NCBI RefSeq assembly: GCF_003852705.1 | Contig: NZ_REFA01000009.1 | Coordinates: 1-64,000, forward strand | Direction: 5' to 3' | Origin: Amniculibacterium aquaticum | GTDB taxonomy: Bacteria > Bacteroidota > Bacteroidia > Flavobacteriales > Weeksellaceae | DNA length: 64,000 nucleotides | Part shown: positions 33,435 to 43,772 of the stretch, one piece after another | Layout: every line of letters begins with the position of its first letter | Position numbering within the stretch: the stretch's first letter is position 1 | The notes under the pieces: generated by a model | Seen by the model: the letters and a program-made list of their open reading frames with translations, nothing else | What the model was told of the DNA's origin: nothing | The model's database searches: none | Position numbers and translations under genes: made by a program

Positions 33435-35244
33435 ATGAATAAATCAATTGTTACACTATTCTTTTTGTTGTTTATAAAAATGTTTCAAGCTCAAGGGAAT
33501 TTTCCGTACATGCAACAATGGGGGACTTTCGTAGGTGGGGTTGGTACAAACTTATCCGATTTCCATAACAATAATGGGTTATTACTGGATTCTCAAAATA
33601 ATATTTATTTAAGTGGTATTACCACTTACAATAGCCAGCTTCCCAACTCATACTATAACCAATTTATTATGGGTGGTGGGGTGGTAAACAATACCTCATC
33701 AGATCTCATTCTAGATTATATGGCAAAGTTTACTGTAATTGGCCTTATGACTTATGGCTCTTATACTTCAACCGGGATACAATTAAGCTTGGCTACGGAA
33801 AAAATAATTGGGATAGATCATTTGGACAATAAATATATTGTGAATAGTCGTCCGGGTACAGTACCTAACCTTGCTACTCCCGGTGCTTGGCTTATGCAAC
33901 CACCACCACCAGATGCTACTGATCCTTTTACCTATACTCTAAGCAAATACAGTCCATCGGGTAATTTGCTTTGGACTACTTATACCCCCTTCAGCAATAC
34001 ATAATTTTTCATTGGATGAAAATAATAATTCTTTTTTTTCGTTTCCTGTAAAACAAGAGATCGTTGGCTTTTCAACAGCGGGAACATTTCAACCTAATTT
34101 TGTTGCACAATCTAATAATTTATTAAGTTCGGGGATAATAAAATTTTCGCCAATGGGACAGAAAATTTGGGCAACTTATTGTCTAGCAAGTGTAAGCTTA
34201 TTATCATACCATAATGGAGCATTGTATTTTGCAACGGGTTACGATGCCAACGCTCCATGGGCTCCTACTACTGCCGGAACTTTTCAGCCCACAGCTCCTG
34301 CAGATACTATTATTATGAAATGGGATGCCAATACCGGACAAAGAGTTTGGAGTACTTTTTATGGCACTTACAATGTTTTTGATCTCATGGGTGTTTATGG
34401 CCTAAAAGCTACCGATAGTGGCTTGTATATTAGCGGCAGCAGTGGCAATGCTAGTTACCCCACCTATTACGCAACACCAGGAGCACATAAAACACAATTG
34501 GCCGGAGAAGAAGACCTTTTCCTTAGCAAATTCGATATGCAAACAGGACGAAGGATATGGAGTACCTATTTTGGTAGTGATGGTTACGATACCATTATGG
34601 GGAGCCAAAATATTGATGTATGGGGAGAAAGGATTGTAATAACCGGTAACCAATTTGGAGCTAATGGAAATATTGCTACCCCGGGAGCTTTTCTTACTAC
34701 TCCACAGAGTACCGCTCCTCATTTGTCCAATAAATTTTTTGCTGAATTTGAAGCAGAGGGCGGTAGTTTGGTTTGGGCCTCATATTTCGGTGGGGTAACA
34801 AGTGGAGCTTCTCCGGAAGAAATAAATCCAAAGTTTTTAAACGATGGCACTCTTCTACTCTGGGGAGATACAAGTTCTATGACCGGTGTTACCACGGCAA
34901 ATGGGTATTTTCCAACAAAAATTCTGTCTAGCGAAACAATAGGTTTCCTTACTCGTTTTGCATTTAATAACATGGCTACCCAAGAATCCAATGCTTCACA
35001 AGATTTACAATTGTACGACAATCCCAATAATGGTAATTTTAGTCTTGTAGGTAACGCTCTTGCCCAGAAAAATCTACAATTAAAATTGTATGATGCTTCG
35101 GGTAGATTGGTAATAACAAGAAAATTAAACAATGAGAAAAAACAATCTTTTGAGTTTCAATATCTTTTGAGCAAAGGGAATTATATCATAGAAGTCTCCC
35201 GAAATAAAACTACCCTAAAAACCTTTAAAATGATTGTAAAATAG
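33435..35244 (+). pseudogene. T9SS-secreted beta-propeller-like protein, single-base frameshift
   Basis: The gene starts at 33435 with a signal peptide (MNKSIVTLFFLLFIKMFQAQ) and reads to a premature stop at 34004; the rest continues in another frame to 35244. The break lies at a run of five C (33985-33989); removing one C restores a 602-residue protein, against 601 for the intact paralogue at 35851. The restored reading TYTPSAIHNFSLDENNN aligns with TYLPHSEGVVNITHDSTGN of the paralogue. Repeated WxTYFG and ATPGAF units suggest an SBBP-like propeller. The last 75 residues are a type A T9SS sorting domain, nearly identical to the paralogue. It could be a sequencing error or an on/off slip site. 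Confidence 0.75.
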
Positions 35245-35263
35245 AAAACAAAATTCTATACTT

Positions 35264-35829
35264 ATAAAAAAAACCTTGGTTATCTTATGACAACCAAGGT
35301 TTTTTGTGAAAAGCATTTTTAAATTCAGATTTTGTAAAAGTATTTTTTTTAAATAGATACTCACAGATTCAGAAAAGTCCCGTAGGGACGGAGCTGTTAA
35401 TAGAAAATGAGTGTGTGTAAGTTAAGCTCCGTAGGAGCGACCTCGTTTTAATGCTGAACTCTTTAATAGGTCGCTCCTACGGAGCTTTCCAAAATCAACC
35501 TATCCATGCCCTATTAACAGTTTGCTCCTTCGGAGCTAAACTAGCACTAAAAACCTTCTCAATGTGTCTCGTTTTAAGAACAAAGTGACGGAGATTTTCG
35601 TCAGTTCGAGTAGGATTTTTATGAAATGAAACGAAATAAAAAATCTATATCGAGAACGGTTAAACCAAAACTTTTCGATACACTTCGCTAAAGCTTTGTT
35701 GAACGGATTTGAAGCTGAGAATTTATGATGTTGAATTTAATTTTCACAAAATCAATGTGTTAAAAATAGTTAAATGTTTGTTTTGTTTCGTGAAAAACTT
35801 GCATAATTTTAATTTTAATTTTAGACATT
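35264..35829 (+). repeat. Composite repeat, copy 2
   Basis: Second and full copy, filling the gap between the two T9SS paralogues. The long inverted repeat AAGCTCCGTAGGAGCGACCT / AGGTCGCTCCTACGGAGCTT is perfect here (35424-35443 and 35468-35487, 24-base spacer). The terminator-like hairpin is at about 35270-35306. The promoter-like block (about 35755-35829: GTGTTAAA, GTTAAAT, TTTTGTTTC, AACTTGCATAATTTTA) precedes the ATG at 35851. It includes TTTG / 18 nt / TAATTTTA. Confidence 0.8.
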
Positions 35830-35850
35830 AAACAAGTTCTATTTAAAAAA

Positions 35851-37656
35851 ATGAAAATAAATAAAATAATCATATTCCTGTTTTTTATCTCTTTTGGGAT
35901 AAAAGCTCAAGTGTTTGATAGGGTTTGGGGTACTTATTTAGGCCCTGCTGGTACTAATTTAGCATCTTCTCTTGGTTATTGGGACAATAGTTTTGATGCT
36001 GATGAAAATTTATGTTTATTAGGTCTTGTTTCAACTGAAAACAACTATAATATAGCGTATTATAATCAATTTGTAACATCTGGACCTAGTTATGATACCA
36101 GCCAAAATTCTAATTTTTTCATGACTAAAATTAGCCCAACAGGTAGTATAATAGGGTCTAATTATGACAGTCCATTGGTGTATTCCTATCCCAATATGTC
36201 GTATGATACTTTGGGTAATCGATATGAGTTTTTGTTTAATAATGCTGGAAATACCGGTAATGCTACATCGGGAACTTGGATGCCATCTACTATTGCGAAT
36301 GAAAACAAGTATATGCTTTTAAAATATTCCACTAACTCTATTATGCAGTGGAAAACATATCTGCCACACTCGGAAGGTGTAGTAAATATAACGCATGATT
36401 CAACAGGTAATACCTATATTTCTGGTGATACCAAACAGCAAAGTAATTTTACCACTCCTAATGTTTTCAGAGAAAATTTTGAAATTCTTTATAATGGAAA
36501 TCAATTATTGCCCAATAATTATATTGTCAAACTGGATCCTAACGGTGTTTTAATTTGGGCTACTTATTTTCCGACAGCTATTTATAAATTACAATATTAT
36601 AATGGAGCTCTTTATGTTTTAGGTAGTTCGGATGATAATCAAAACGCCTCTGTTCTGGCTACAACCGGTGCTTTCGAAACACAAAAAGCTCAAGCGAGCA
36701 TTACTAAATTAGATGCCAATACAGGAAATAGACTGTGGGGGACTTATTATGGATTGTCGTATTCACAAGGTAGTCAGTTTACAAGTGATTTGAAGGTAAA
36801 TGCTTCGGGTATTTATGTGTTGGGTGATGTTTCAAGCTATACGAATGCAACAAATTCTTATTTTGGTACTATAGAAAGTCATCAGCCTGTAGAATCGGGA
36901 AATTACGATTTATATTTATCAAAATTTAATCATTCGGGCAATAGATTATGGAGTACTTATTTTGGTAGTCCTGGTGGTGAAATGTCTTCTTTCGCATCAT
37001 CGCCAATGGCTTTGGTGGGGGATAATGTGGTGATTACATTGTTGCAATATCAAAATGTTGGGACTGCTAATCTTGCAACACCAGGTGCATTTGTGAGTAC
37101 CATGCCTACTACTACCTATTTCAATGGTGGGACTAATATGATGTTTGCCGAATTCACAGAAGACGGTGTTTTGTCTTGGGCTTCATACTATGGTGGTGCT
37201 AATAATAATGATAATCAAGTGAATAACCCGTCTATTAATGTGGCGTCTCCAAATGCGAATACATTTTATTTGTTTGGCAATGTTTCAGCCGATACGGGAT
37301 TTACAACGCCTGGTGCAGCCCAAACCGCAAAATTACCAAATATGCGAACGGGTTTTGTTGCAAGATTTGACAAAAAATCCCAAATGGGAACTACAGAAAC
37401 GGAGCAAGACAATTCTCTTGTCTTGTACGACAATCCCAATAACGGAAATTTTAGTCTTGTAGGTAACGCTCTTGCCCAGAAAAATCTACAATTAAAATTG
37501 TACGATGCTTCGGGTAGATTGGTAATAACAAGAAAATTAAACAATGAGAAAAAACAATCTTTTGAGTTTCAAAATCTTTTGAGCAAAGGGAATTATATCA
37601 TAGAAGTCTCCCGAAATAAAACTACCCTAAAAACCTTTAAAATGATTGTAAAATAG
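35851..37656 (+). CDS. T9SS type A sorting domain protein, beta-propeller-like
   Basis: A 601-residue secreted protein, the intact paralogue of the frameshifted gene at 33435. Signal peptide MKINKIIIFLFFISFGIKAQ. The body has repeated units with W(G/S)TY(F/Y/L)G, LSKF...GNRLWSTYFGS and LATPGAFV, consistent with an SBBP-type beta-propeller. The C-terminal 75 residues (LYDNPNNGNFSLVGN to KTFKMIVK) are a T9SS type A sorting domain, which directs export across the outer membrane and surface attachment. The 3' 230 bases are almost identical to the first copy while the rest is diverged, which points to gene conversion or a recent segmental duplication. Confidence 0.85.
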   Translation: MKINKIIIFLFFISFGIKAQVFDRVWGTYLGPAGTNLASSLGYWDNSFDADENLCLLGLVSTENNYNIAYYNQFVTSGPSYDTSQNSNFFMTKISPTGSIIGSNYDSPLVYSYPNMSYDTLGNRYEFLFNNAGNTGNATSGTWMPSTIANENKYMLLKYSTNSIMQWKTYLPHSEGVVNITHDSTGNTYISGDTKQQSNFTTPNVFRENFEILYNGNQLLPNNYIVKLDPNGVLIWATYFPTAIYKLQYYNGALYVLGSSDDNQNASVLATTGAFETQKAQASITKLDANTGNRLWGTYYGLSYSQGSQFTSDLKVNASGIYVLGDVSSYTNATNSYFGTIESHQPVESGNYDLYLSKFNHSGNRLWSTYFGSPGGEMSSFASSPMALVGDNVVITLLQYQNVGTANLATPGAFVSTMPTTTYFNGGTNMMFAEFTEDGVLSWASYYGGANNNDNQVNNPSINVASPNANTFYLFGNVSADTGFTTPGAAQTAKLPNMRTGFVARFDKKSQMGTTETEQDNSLVLYDNPNNGNFSLVGNALAQKNLQLKLYDASGRLVITRKLNNEKKQSFEFQNLLSKGNYIIEVSRNKTTLKTFKMIVK

Positions 37657-37677
37657 AAAACAAAATTCTATACTTAT

Positions 37678-38025
37678 AAAAAAAACCTTGGTTATCTTAT
37701 GACAACCAAGGTTTTTTTGTGAAAAGCATTTTTAAAATTCAGATTTTGTAAAAGTAATTTTTTAAAATTGATACTCACAGATTCAGAAAAGTCCCGTAGG
37801 GACGGAGCTGTTAATAGAAAATGAGTGTGTATGGAAATTAAGCTCCGTAGGAGCGACCTCATTTTAATGCTGAACTCTTTAATAGGTCGCTCCTACGGAG
37901 CTTTCCACAATCAACCTATCCATGCCCTATTAACAGTTTGCTCCTTCGGAGCTAAATCTAGCACTAAAAACTTTCTCAATGTGTCTCGTTTTAAGAACAA
38001 AGTGACGGAGATTTTCGTCCGTTCG
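37678..38025 (+). repeat. Composite repeat, copy 3 (truncated)
   Basis: Third copy, same terminator hairpin and the perfect 20-bp inverted repeat (37840-37859 and 37884-37903), ending abruptly at about 38025 where unrelated sequence leading into dps begins. The hairpin at the start can terminate the T9SS gene. The region 37657-38067 contains no gene. Confidence 0.8.
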
Positions 38026-38067
38026 CTTACTGCTTTTAGCCTACTGCTCATAGCCAACAGTTTAGGT

Positions 38068-38544
38068 TTATTTTCCAAGATATGCAGAATACATCCAAAC
38101 TTCTTTTTCTTGTTCGGTAATGTAACCACTCATCAAAGAGTTGGTGCCTTCGTCACCAATTTTGTCGCTGAGATCCAATAATTCTCTTTGCAGTTCGATA
38201 ACCGTTTGGAAAGAGTCTAAGATATTTTCCACACATTTTGTTCCATCGCTTACTTCTTTGCTTTCTTTTATGGAAGATGCTTTCAGGTAGTCGCTGTAGT
38301 TGTGGTTGGGTGTTGCACCAAGAGTGAGGATTCTTTCTGCAATTTCATCAATTTTCAGAACCAAGCTGTTGTATAGTTCTTCAAATTTTGGATGCAGGGT
38401 GAAGAATTGCTCTCCCTTTATGTTCCAATGTGCCCCTCTTGTGTTTTGGTAAAATATAGAATAGTTTGCCAAAAGGACATTTAGTTTTTCGGACATTTTT
38501 GCACAGTCTTCCTTTTTCAAGCCAATGATGTTGGATTTTTTCAT
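38068..38544 (-). CDS. Dps family ferritin-like DNA-protecting protein
   Basis: A 158-residue four-helix protein that forms a 12-mer, oxidises Fe(II) with peroxide and stores iron. The ferroxidase ligands are all present with family spacing: His39, His51, Asp66 and Glu70 (GAHWNIKG...LHPKFEELYN...KIDEIAERI). The C-terminus is short, without the Lys-rich DNA-binding tail of E. coli Dps. A 14-bp palindrome TTCTTAAATAAGAA lies 23 bases upstream of its start. It faces a divergent membrane protein gene. Confidence 0.93.
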   Translation of the reverse strand: MKKSNIIGLKKEDCAKMSEKLNVLLANYSIFYQNTRGAHWNIKGEQFFTLHPKFEELYNSLVLKIDEIAERILTLGATPNHNYSDYLKASSIKESKEVSDGTKCVENILDSFQTVIELQRELLDLSDKIGDEGTNSLMSGYITEQEKEVWMYSAYLGK

Positions 38545-38566
38545 TTTTATATATTTGTAAGTTAAT

Positions 38567-38580
38567 TTCTTAAATAAGAA
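38567..38580 (-). promoter_or_regulatory. Palindrome upstream of dps
   Basis: Perfect 6-2-6 palindrome TTCTTAAATAAGAA in the dps upstream region. The position suggests an operator for a peroxide or iron sensor, but the sequence is AT-rich and could be chance. Confidence 0.35.
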
Positions 38581-38724
38581 TTGATTGCTGAAATCGTTTA
38601 TTATTTTGTAAAATTAAGACTTATAAATCTGTATAAATAATTTTTCAGGATGACTTTTTTTATCTTTTGATTAGATGAAATCAATTGTTATTTATATCAT
38701 CAATCAATATTTCAATTTCAATAG

Positions 38725-40098
38725 ATGTTTAAATATAAAGTTTTAGCGTTTTTTATCGTGGTCGTTTACTTTTTTCAGTCTCTTTTTCTGCCTTATGGTG
38801 GGATAGGAGCGGACGGTCTTTCTTACTTTGGGATGGCTTCGGATTTTCCAAAATTAAAAACCAATCTTTTCCCTTTGATTTATCCTGCTTTGTTGAGGTT
38901 TTTTTATGAAAGTTTGGGCGATTATTTTTGGGCGTATAAGGTCGTTAACTTTTTGATGGTTGTGGTGCTCCTTATATTTTCTTGGTTTCGGAAATTTTAT
39001 TTTAAAGAAACGGTGTTGTTGTTCACCGGCAAATCCTTGTTTTTTGCTATGAACGGAGCCGTGTCCGAAAGTCTGTTCATTTTTATTTTTTACTTTTTAC
39101 TTTATGTCGTTCATTCTTTTTTAAGTGAAAAATTAAAAGCTGCTTCGTTTGTTTTTTGGGCATCGTTGCTTGTGGTGTTGATGTTTGGCGTTCGTTATTC
39201 CGGGATTTTCATCTATATGTCTTTGGTTCTCTTTGGGTTTTGGCTGTGGTTAGAGCGGGTGAGGGTAGAGCAATTGCGCATCTATCTTGCTTTTCTACTT
39301 CTGTCGGGGTTGGGGATTTTTGCGTACTTGGGATTTAACCAAATGTATTTCGGAAGTTTTACAGGAGAGCATTTGCGAGGTGGTAGAGGTGAGTTTCAGT
39401 TTGTTTATCTCTTCAGGGATTTTCTCGGGATGACCAATGTTGTGGATCCTTTTATCGGGATAAAACCCGCATCCAATGGCTATTTGAGTTTGATGTTTCA
39501 GGTTGTTTTGATGCTTGTTGATGTTTTTCTGTTTTTCAAATTCGTAAAATGGTATCGATCAAATAAAATTAATTTTAAAGGAAGTTTTCCTAAATTATTA
39601 TGGATTGTGACGATCGTTTATACTGTTGGCTTATTTGTCTCCGGATTGTTTCAGCAAATCGAAGAGATGAATGTCAGGATGTTGGCAATCGCTAATTTTG
39701 CTTTCTTTTTCTCTGCTTTGGTGTTGTATTTTCAAGTTCAAAAAAAAGATCAGCTTGTTTTCAGAATCTCGTTTTTCTTTTTTCTTTTTTTAACCGCTTA
39801 CAACTGGAAAGATGCAGGAAGTTTTCTAGATTACAAATCGCAAATGGTGCCACAATTGTCTCGTTTTAAACATAAAAAATATTTGTACAATAACGAGAAA
39901 TCCATGGTGACCACAACTGTTTACGAAGTCCCAATCATTAATAAAGAAGTGAAATACCAACATACCAATAAACAAATTGGAGAACTAAAGCAAACGGTTA
40001 TTGGGGCCATCAACCCGCAAATAAAATGGCTGAAGTACGATACCGTAAGGGATAAATCCCAGGTTTTGTACACTTCTCAATTGAAGCTGAAGAATTAG
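38725..40098 (+). CDS. Polytopic membrane protein, possibly a GT-C type glycosyltransferase
   Basis: A 457-residue integral membrane protein with about ten hydrophobic segments over residues 1-360 and a soluble, charged C-terminal part (about 370-457). Near the N-terminus, after the first helix, is LPYGGIGADGLSYFGMASDFP, an acidic first periplasmic loop reminiscent of GT39/GT-C dolichyl-type glycosyltransferases, followed by LFPLIYPALLRFFYE. No motif is strong enough to name a family. Likely role in envelope glycan assembly, as inference only. It precedes the ribosomal str operon, which has its own promoter. Confidence 0.65.
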   Translation: MFKYKVLAFFIVVVYFFQSLFLPYGGIGADGLSYFGMASDFPKLKTNLFPLIYPALLRFFYESLGDYFWAYKVVNFLMVVVLLIFSWFRKFYFKETVLLFTGKSLFFAMNGAVSESLFIFIFYFLLYVVHSFLSEKLKAASFVFWASLLVVLMFGVRYSGIFIYMSLVLFGFWLWLERVRVEQLRIYLAFLLLSGLGIFAYLGFNQMYFGSFTGEHLRGGRGEFQFVYLFRDFLGMTNVVDPFIGIKPASNGYLSLMFQVVLMLVDVFLFFKFVKWYRSNKINFKGSFPKLLWIVTIVYTVGLFVSGLFQQIEEMNVRMLAIANFAFFFSALVLYFQVQKKDQLVFRISFFFFLFLTAYNWKDAGSFLDYKSQMVPQLSRFKHKKYLYNNEKSMVTTTVYEVPIINKEVKYQHTNKQIGELKQTVIGAINPQIKWLKYDTVRDKSQVLYTSQLKLKN

Positions 40099-40156
40099 TT
40101 GAGGATTAAAATATTTCGTAATTCCGTGATTTACTGAAAAATATTTATAATAATTG

Positions 40157-40186
40157 TTTGCGTGTCAAAAATTAATTGTACTTTTG
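40157..40186 (+). promoter_or_regulatory. Promoter of the rpsL-rpsG-fusA-rpsJ operon
   Basis: -33 TTTG (40157-40160) and exact -7 TACTTTTG (40179-40186), 18 bases apart; the rpsL ATG follows 27 bases later. A good fit to the Bacteroidetes housekeeping promoter. Confidence 0.65.
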
Positions 40187-40213
40187 CACCCTAAATTTAT
40201 ATAAAGCAATCAA

Positions 40214-40624
40214 ATGCCTACTATTCAACAATTAGTAAGAAAAGGAAGAGCCACACTTGCCAAGAAGAGCAAATCGGCTGCACTTGATTCCTGTCCACAA
40301 AGACGAGGAGTATGTACAAGAGTATATACAACCACTCCTAAGAAACCGAACTCTGCACTTAGAAAAGTTGCAAGGGTAAGACTTTCTAACGGAAAAGAAG
40401 TCAACGCTTATATCCCGGGCGAAGGACACAATCTTCAAGAGCACTCGATAGTATTGGTAAGAGGCGGAAGGGTGAAAGACCTACCGGGAGTTAGATATCA
40501 CATTGTTCGTGGTGCTTTGGATACCGCAGGAGTGAACGGAAGAACTCAAAGAAGATCTAAGTACGGTGCTAAGAGACCAAAACCAGGTCAAGTAGCTGCA
40601 CCTGCAAAAGGTAAGAAAAAGTAA
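40214..40624 (+). CDS. rpsL: 30S ribosomal protein S12
   Basis: A 136-residue uS12 protein at the decoding centre of the small subunit. Motifs [15 protein letters not shown] and [14 protein letters not shown] are intact; the Lys in TPKKPNSA and the Lys in VKDLPG are the sites where streptomycin-resistance changes occur in other bacteria, and both look wild type. Pro-rich, Lys-rich C-terminal tail (APAKGKKK). First gene of the str operon; rpsG follows by 25 bases. Confidence 0.98.
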   Translation: MPTIQQLVRKGRATLAKKSKSAALDSCPQRRGVCTRVYTTTPKKPNSALRKVARVRLSNGKEVNAYIPGEGHNLQEHSIVLVRGGRVKDLPGVRYHIVRGALDTAGVNGRTQRRSKYGAKRPKPGQVAAPAKGKKK

Positions 40625-40649
40625 TCATTAAATTTTAAGAAACGAAACA

Positions 40650-41126
40650 ATGAGAAAGACAAAAGCTAAAAAAAGACCTTTGTTACCGGATCCGAAATTT
40701 AATGATCAATTGGTAACAAGATTTGTAAATAACTTGATGTTGGATGGTAAAAAATCCATCGCTTTTAAGATTTTCTACGATGCATTGGATGTTGTAGAAG
40801 CTAAAAAAGGAGAGACTGAAAAGACTTCTCTTGAAATTTGGAAGGATGCTCTTACCAATGTAATGCCTCATGTAGAAGTGCGTTCTAGAAGAGTAGGTGG
40901 TGCTAACTACCAAATCCCAATGCCAATCAGAGCGGATAGAAAAATCTCTATGGCTATGAAATGGTTAATTAAATATGCCAAATTGAGAAACGATAAGTCC
41001 ATGGCGTCTAAGCTTTCTGCTGAGATCATCGCTGCTTCTAGAGAAGAAGGTGCTGCTTTCAAAAAGAAATCCGATACCCACAAAATGGCTGAAGCTAACA
41101 AAGCATTCTCTCACTTTAAATTCTAA
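40650..41126 (+). CDS. rpsG: 30S ribosomal protein S7
   Basis: A 158-residue uS7 protein that nucleates assembly of the 30S head. Full-length, with the conserved [45 protein letters not shown] and the C-terminal [14 protein letters not shown]. Sits between rpsL and fusA; fusA starts 6 bases downstream. Confidence 0.98.
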   Translation: MRKTKAKKRPLLPDPKFNDQLVTRFVNNLMLDGKKSIAFKIFYDALDVVEAKKGETEKTSLEIWKDALTNVMPHVEVRSRRVGGANYQIPMPIRADRKISMAMKWLIKYAKLRNDKSMASKLSAEIIAASREEGAAFKKKSDTHKMAEANKAFSHFKF

Positions 41127-41132
41127 TCTGAA

Positions 41133-43250
41133 ATGGCAAGAGATCTTAAATTCACAAGAAATATCGGTATTGCTGCTCACATTGATGCAGGTAAAACCAC
41201 CACTACAGAAAGAATTTTGTTTTACACAGGTAAAACACATAAAATTGGTGAAACTCACGAAGGTGCATCTCAGATGGACTGGATGGAGCAAGAAGCTGAA
41301 AGAGGGATTACCATTACCTCTGCTGCTACAACTTGTTCTTGGAATTTCCCAACAGACCAAGGTAAATCTTTACCAGATACTAAGCCGTATCACTTCAACA
41401 TCATCGATACACCGGGACACGTTGACTTTACCGTAGAGGTAAACCGTTCTCTAAGAGTATTGGATGGTCTTGTTTTCTTATTCTCTGCAGTTGACGGAGT
41501 AGAGCCACAATCCGAAACCAACTGGAGATTGGCGGATAACTACAAAGTTGCCAGAATGGGATTCGTAAACAAAATGGACAGATCCGGAGCTGATTTCTTA
41601 AAGGTTGTAAACCAAGTAAAAGAAATGCTAGGTTCTAACGCAGTGCCTATCGTACTTCCTATCGGTTCTGAAGAAGACTTCAAAGGAGTGGTAGATTTGA
41701 TTAAGAACAGAGCTATCGTTTGGGACGAAGCCGGTCAAGGTCAAACTTTCGAAGTAGTTCCAATCCCTGAAGATATGAAGGATGAAGTATTGGAATACAG
41801 AGAAAAATTGGTAGAAGCCGTAGCGGACTACGATGAAACTTTGATGGAGAAATTCTTCGAAGATCCAGATTCAATTTCTGAAGAAGAAATCAACGAAGCA
41901 CTTAGAAAAGCAACCATCGATCTATCCATCATCCCAATGACTTGTGGTTCTTCTTTCAAAAACAAAGGAGTACAATTCATGCTAGATGCTGTATGTAAAT
42001 ACCTTCCTTCTCCAATGGATAAAGAAAGTATTAAAGGTACAGATCCTCATACAGATGCAGACATCGAAAGAAAACCAGATGTAAAAGAGCCTTTCTCTGC
42101 TCTTGCTTTCAAAATCGCTACTGACCCATTCGTAGGTCGTTTGGCTTTCTTTAGAGCATATTCTGGTAGACTGGATGCTGGTTCTTATGTAATGAATACA
42201 AGATCTGGAAACAAAGAAAGAATTTCTAGAATCTATCAAATGCACGCCAACAAACAAAATCCAGTTGAGTACATCGAGGCTGGAGATATCGGTGCTGCTG
42301 TAGGTTTTAAAGATATTAAAACAGGAGATACGCTTTGCGACGAGAAAAACCAAATCGTATTGGAATCTATGATCTTCCCAGATCCGGTAATCGGTATCGC
42401 AGTTGAGCCTAAAACTAAGGCCGACCAAGATAAAATGGGTAACGCTCTTGCTAAATTGGCAGAAGAAGATCCTACTTTCCAAGTGAAAACCGATGAGGCT
42501 TCTGGTCAAACCATCATCTCCGGAATGGGTGAGCTTCACTTGGACATCATCGTAGATCGTATGAGAAGAGAGTTTAAAGTAGAAGTTAACCAAGGTCAAC
42601 CTCAGGTAGAGTACAAAGAAGCTCTTACTGCAGTTGCTAACCACAGAGAAGTTTACAAAAAACAATCCGGTGGTCGTGGTAAATTCGCAGACATCGTATT
42701 CGAAATCGGTCCTGCTGACGAAGGTAAAACCGGTCTTGAATTCGTGAACGAAATCAAAGGTGGTAACATTCCTAAAGAATTTATCCCTTCGGTTGAAAAA
42801 GGTTTCAAAGAATCTATGAAAAACGGTCCATTGGCTGGTTTCGAAGTAGAAGCTATGAAAGTTACCTTGAAAGATGGATCTTTCCACGCGGTGGACTCCG
42901 ATCAGTTGTCTTTCGAATTGGCTGCTAAAATGGGATTCAAAGAATCCGGTAAGAAGGCCAAAGCAGTTATCATGGAACCAATCATGAAATTGGAAGTGGT
43001 AACTCCGGAAGAATACATGGGAGATATCGTAGGTGACCTTAACAGAAGAAGAGGTACCATCAACGGTATGGACGATAGAAATAACGCAAAAGTAATCAAA
43101 GCTTTTGTTCCTCTATCCGAAATGTTTGGTTATGTAACTTCACTTAGAACACTTTCTTCTGGTAGAGCTACCTCTTCCATGGAGTTTGAAAAATATGAAG
43201 CTGCACCTCAAAATGTCGCTGAAGATGTAATTACTAAAGCGAAAGGTTAA
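41133..43250 (+). CDS. fusA: Elongation factor G
   Basis: A 705-residue translocation GTPase. G motifs: [19 protein letters not shown] (P-loop), [31 protein letters not shown]. Domains II to V follow, with [18 protein letters not shown] and the domain IV tip region. Only one fusA-like gene is seen in the window besides typA. It moves tRNA-mRNA after peptide bond formation and, with RRF, recycles ribosomes. rpsJ starts 17 bases later. Confidence 0.98.
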   Translation: MARDLKFTRNIGIAAHIDAGKTTTTERILFYTGKTHKIGETHEGASQMDWMEQEAERGITITSAATTCSWNFPTDQGKSLPDTKPYHFNIIDTPGHVDFTVEVNRSLRVLDGLVFLFSAVDGVEPQSETNWRLADNYKVARMGFVNKMDRSGADFLKVVNQVKEMLGSNAVPIVLPIGSEEDFKGVVDLIKNRAIVWDEAGQGQTFEVVPIPEDMKDEVLEYREKLVEAVADYDETLMEKFFEDPDSISEEEINEALRKATIDLSIIPMTCGSSFKNKGVQFMLDAVCKYLPSPMDKESIKGTDPHTDADIERKPDVKEPFSALAFKIATDPFVGRLAFFRAYSGRLDAGSYVMNTRSGNKERISRIYQMHANKQNPVEYIEAGDIGAAVGFKDIKTGDTLCDEKNQIVLESMIFPDPVIGIAVEPKTKADQDKMGNALAKLAEEDPTFQVKTDEASGQTIISGMGELHLDIIVDRMRREFKVEVNQGQPQVEYKEALTAVANHREVYKKQSGGRGKFADIVFEIGPADEGKTGLEFVNEIKGGNIPKEFIPSVEKGFKESMKNGPLAGFEVEAMKVTLKDGSFHAVDSDQLSFELAAKMGFKESGKKAKAVIMEPIMKLEVVTPEEYMGDIVGDLNRRRGTINGMDDRNNAKVIKAFVPLSEMFGYVTSLRTLSSGRATSSMEFEKYEAAPQNVAEDVITKAKG

Positions 43251-43267
43251 TCTTTAAAATTTTAGAA

Positions 43268-43573
43268 ATGTCACAAAGAATCAGAATAAAACTAAAATCT
43301 TACGATTACAATTTGGTAGATAAATCTGCTGAGAAAATCGTAAAAACTGTAAAGGCAACCGGAGCTGTAGTAAACGGACCAATCCCATTGCCAACCCACA
43401 AGAGAATCTTTACTGTACTAAGATCTCCGCATGTTAACAAGAAAGCAAGAGAGCAGTTCCAATTATCAGCTCACAAGAGATTGATGGACATCTACTCTTC
43501 TTCTTCCAAAACGGTTGATGCTCTAATGAAGTTAGAACTTCCTTCTGGTGTAGAAGTAGAAATCAAAGTGTGA
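43268..43573 (+). CDS. rpsJ: 30S ribosomal protein S10
   Basis: A 101-residue uS10 protein, also the NusE transcription factor partner. [69 protein letters not shown] and the C-terminal VEVEIKV are normal. In most bacteria it is directly followed by rplC; here a terminator follows within 50 bases and rplC lies 4.5 kb away. The last 132 bases of the gene are duplicated at 45074-45205. Confidence 0.98.
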   Translation: MSQRIRIKLKSYDYNLVDKSAEKIVKTVKATGAVVNGPIPLPTHKRIFTVLRSPHVNKKAREQFQLSAHKRLMDIYSSSSKTVDALMKLELPSGVEVEIKV

Positions 43574-43619
43574 TAACCAGGGCTTAGGCCTTAACAAAGC
43601 ATTTTGCTAGTATATGAAC

Positions 43620-43654
43620 TCCCTTTTCTTAATTGAAAAGGGAATTTTTATTTT
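43620..43654 (+). terminator. Terminator after rpsJ
   Basis: Stem TCCCTTTTC / GAAAAGGGA (43620-43628 and 43635-43643) with a T-rich tail. It ends the str operon here. Confidence 0.85.
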
Positions 43655-43710
43655 CATAAAAGTGTTAAATTCTGTTAAATTCAATTGTTTTTCACACAAA
43701 AACTTGCACA

Positions 43711-43746
43711 GTTTTAGTTTTAGTTTTAGTTTTAGTTTTAGTTTTA
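43711..43746 (+). repeat. Tandem hexamer GTTTTA x6 in a promoter/leader
   Basis: Six perfect GTTTTA units, 27 bases before the lipoprotein ATG. Each junction reads TAGTTTTA, one base off the -7 consensus TAnnTTTG. The same array has 5 units at 45343 and 3 units at 46715. Confidence 0.9.
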
Positions 43747-43772
43747 GTAGCACTAATTAAAAAAAATCGAAT

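Larger units (their letters stand above)
43442..43746 (+). repeat. Direct repeat, first copy: rpsJ 3' end, terminator and promoter block
   Basis: 305 bases repeated at 45074-45372 with about six base changes and one hexamer fewer. It spans the end of rpsJ, its terminator, and the promoter-like block. The two copies flank the lipoprotein + membrane protein pair; the unit length (start to start) is 1632 bases. Confidence 0.9.

Noticed and set aside
37825-38181. 118-codon open frame across repeat copy 3 and the end of dps
   Set aside because: Made of palindromic repeat sequence and the antisense of dps.
41982-42887. 301-codon open frame antisense to fusA
   Set aside because: Shadow of a conserved gene; Ser/Phe/Cys-rich with no motif.
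43711-43746. Hexamer arrays as a CRISPR or telomere-like repeat
   Set aside because: Units are 6 bases with no spacers; position in promoters explains them better.
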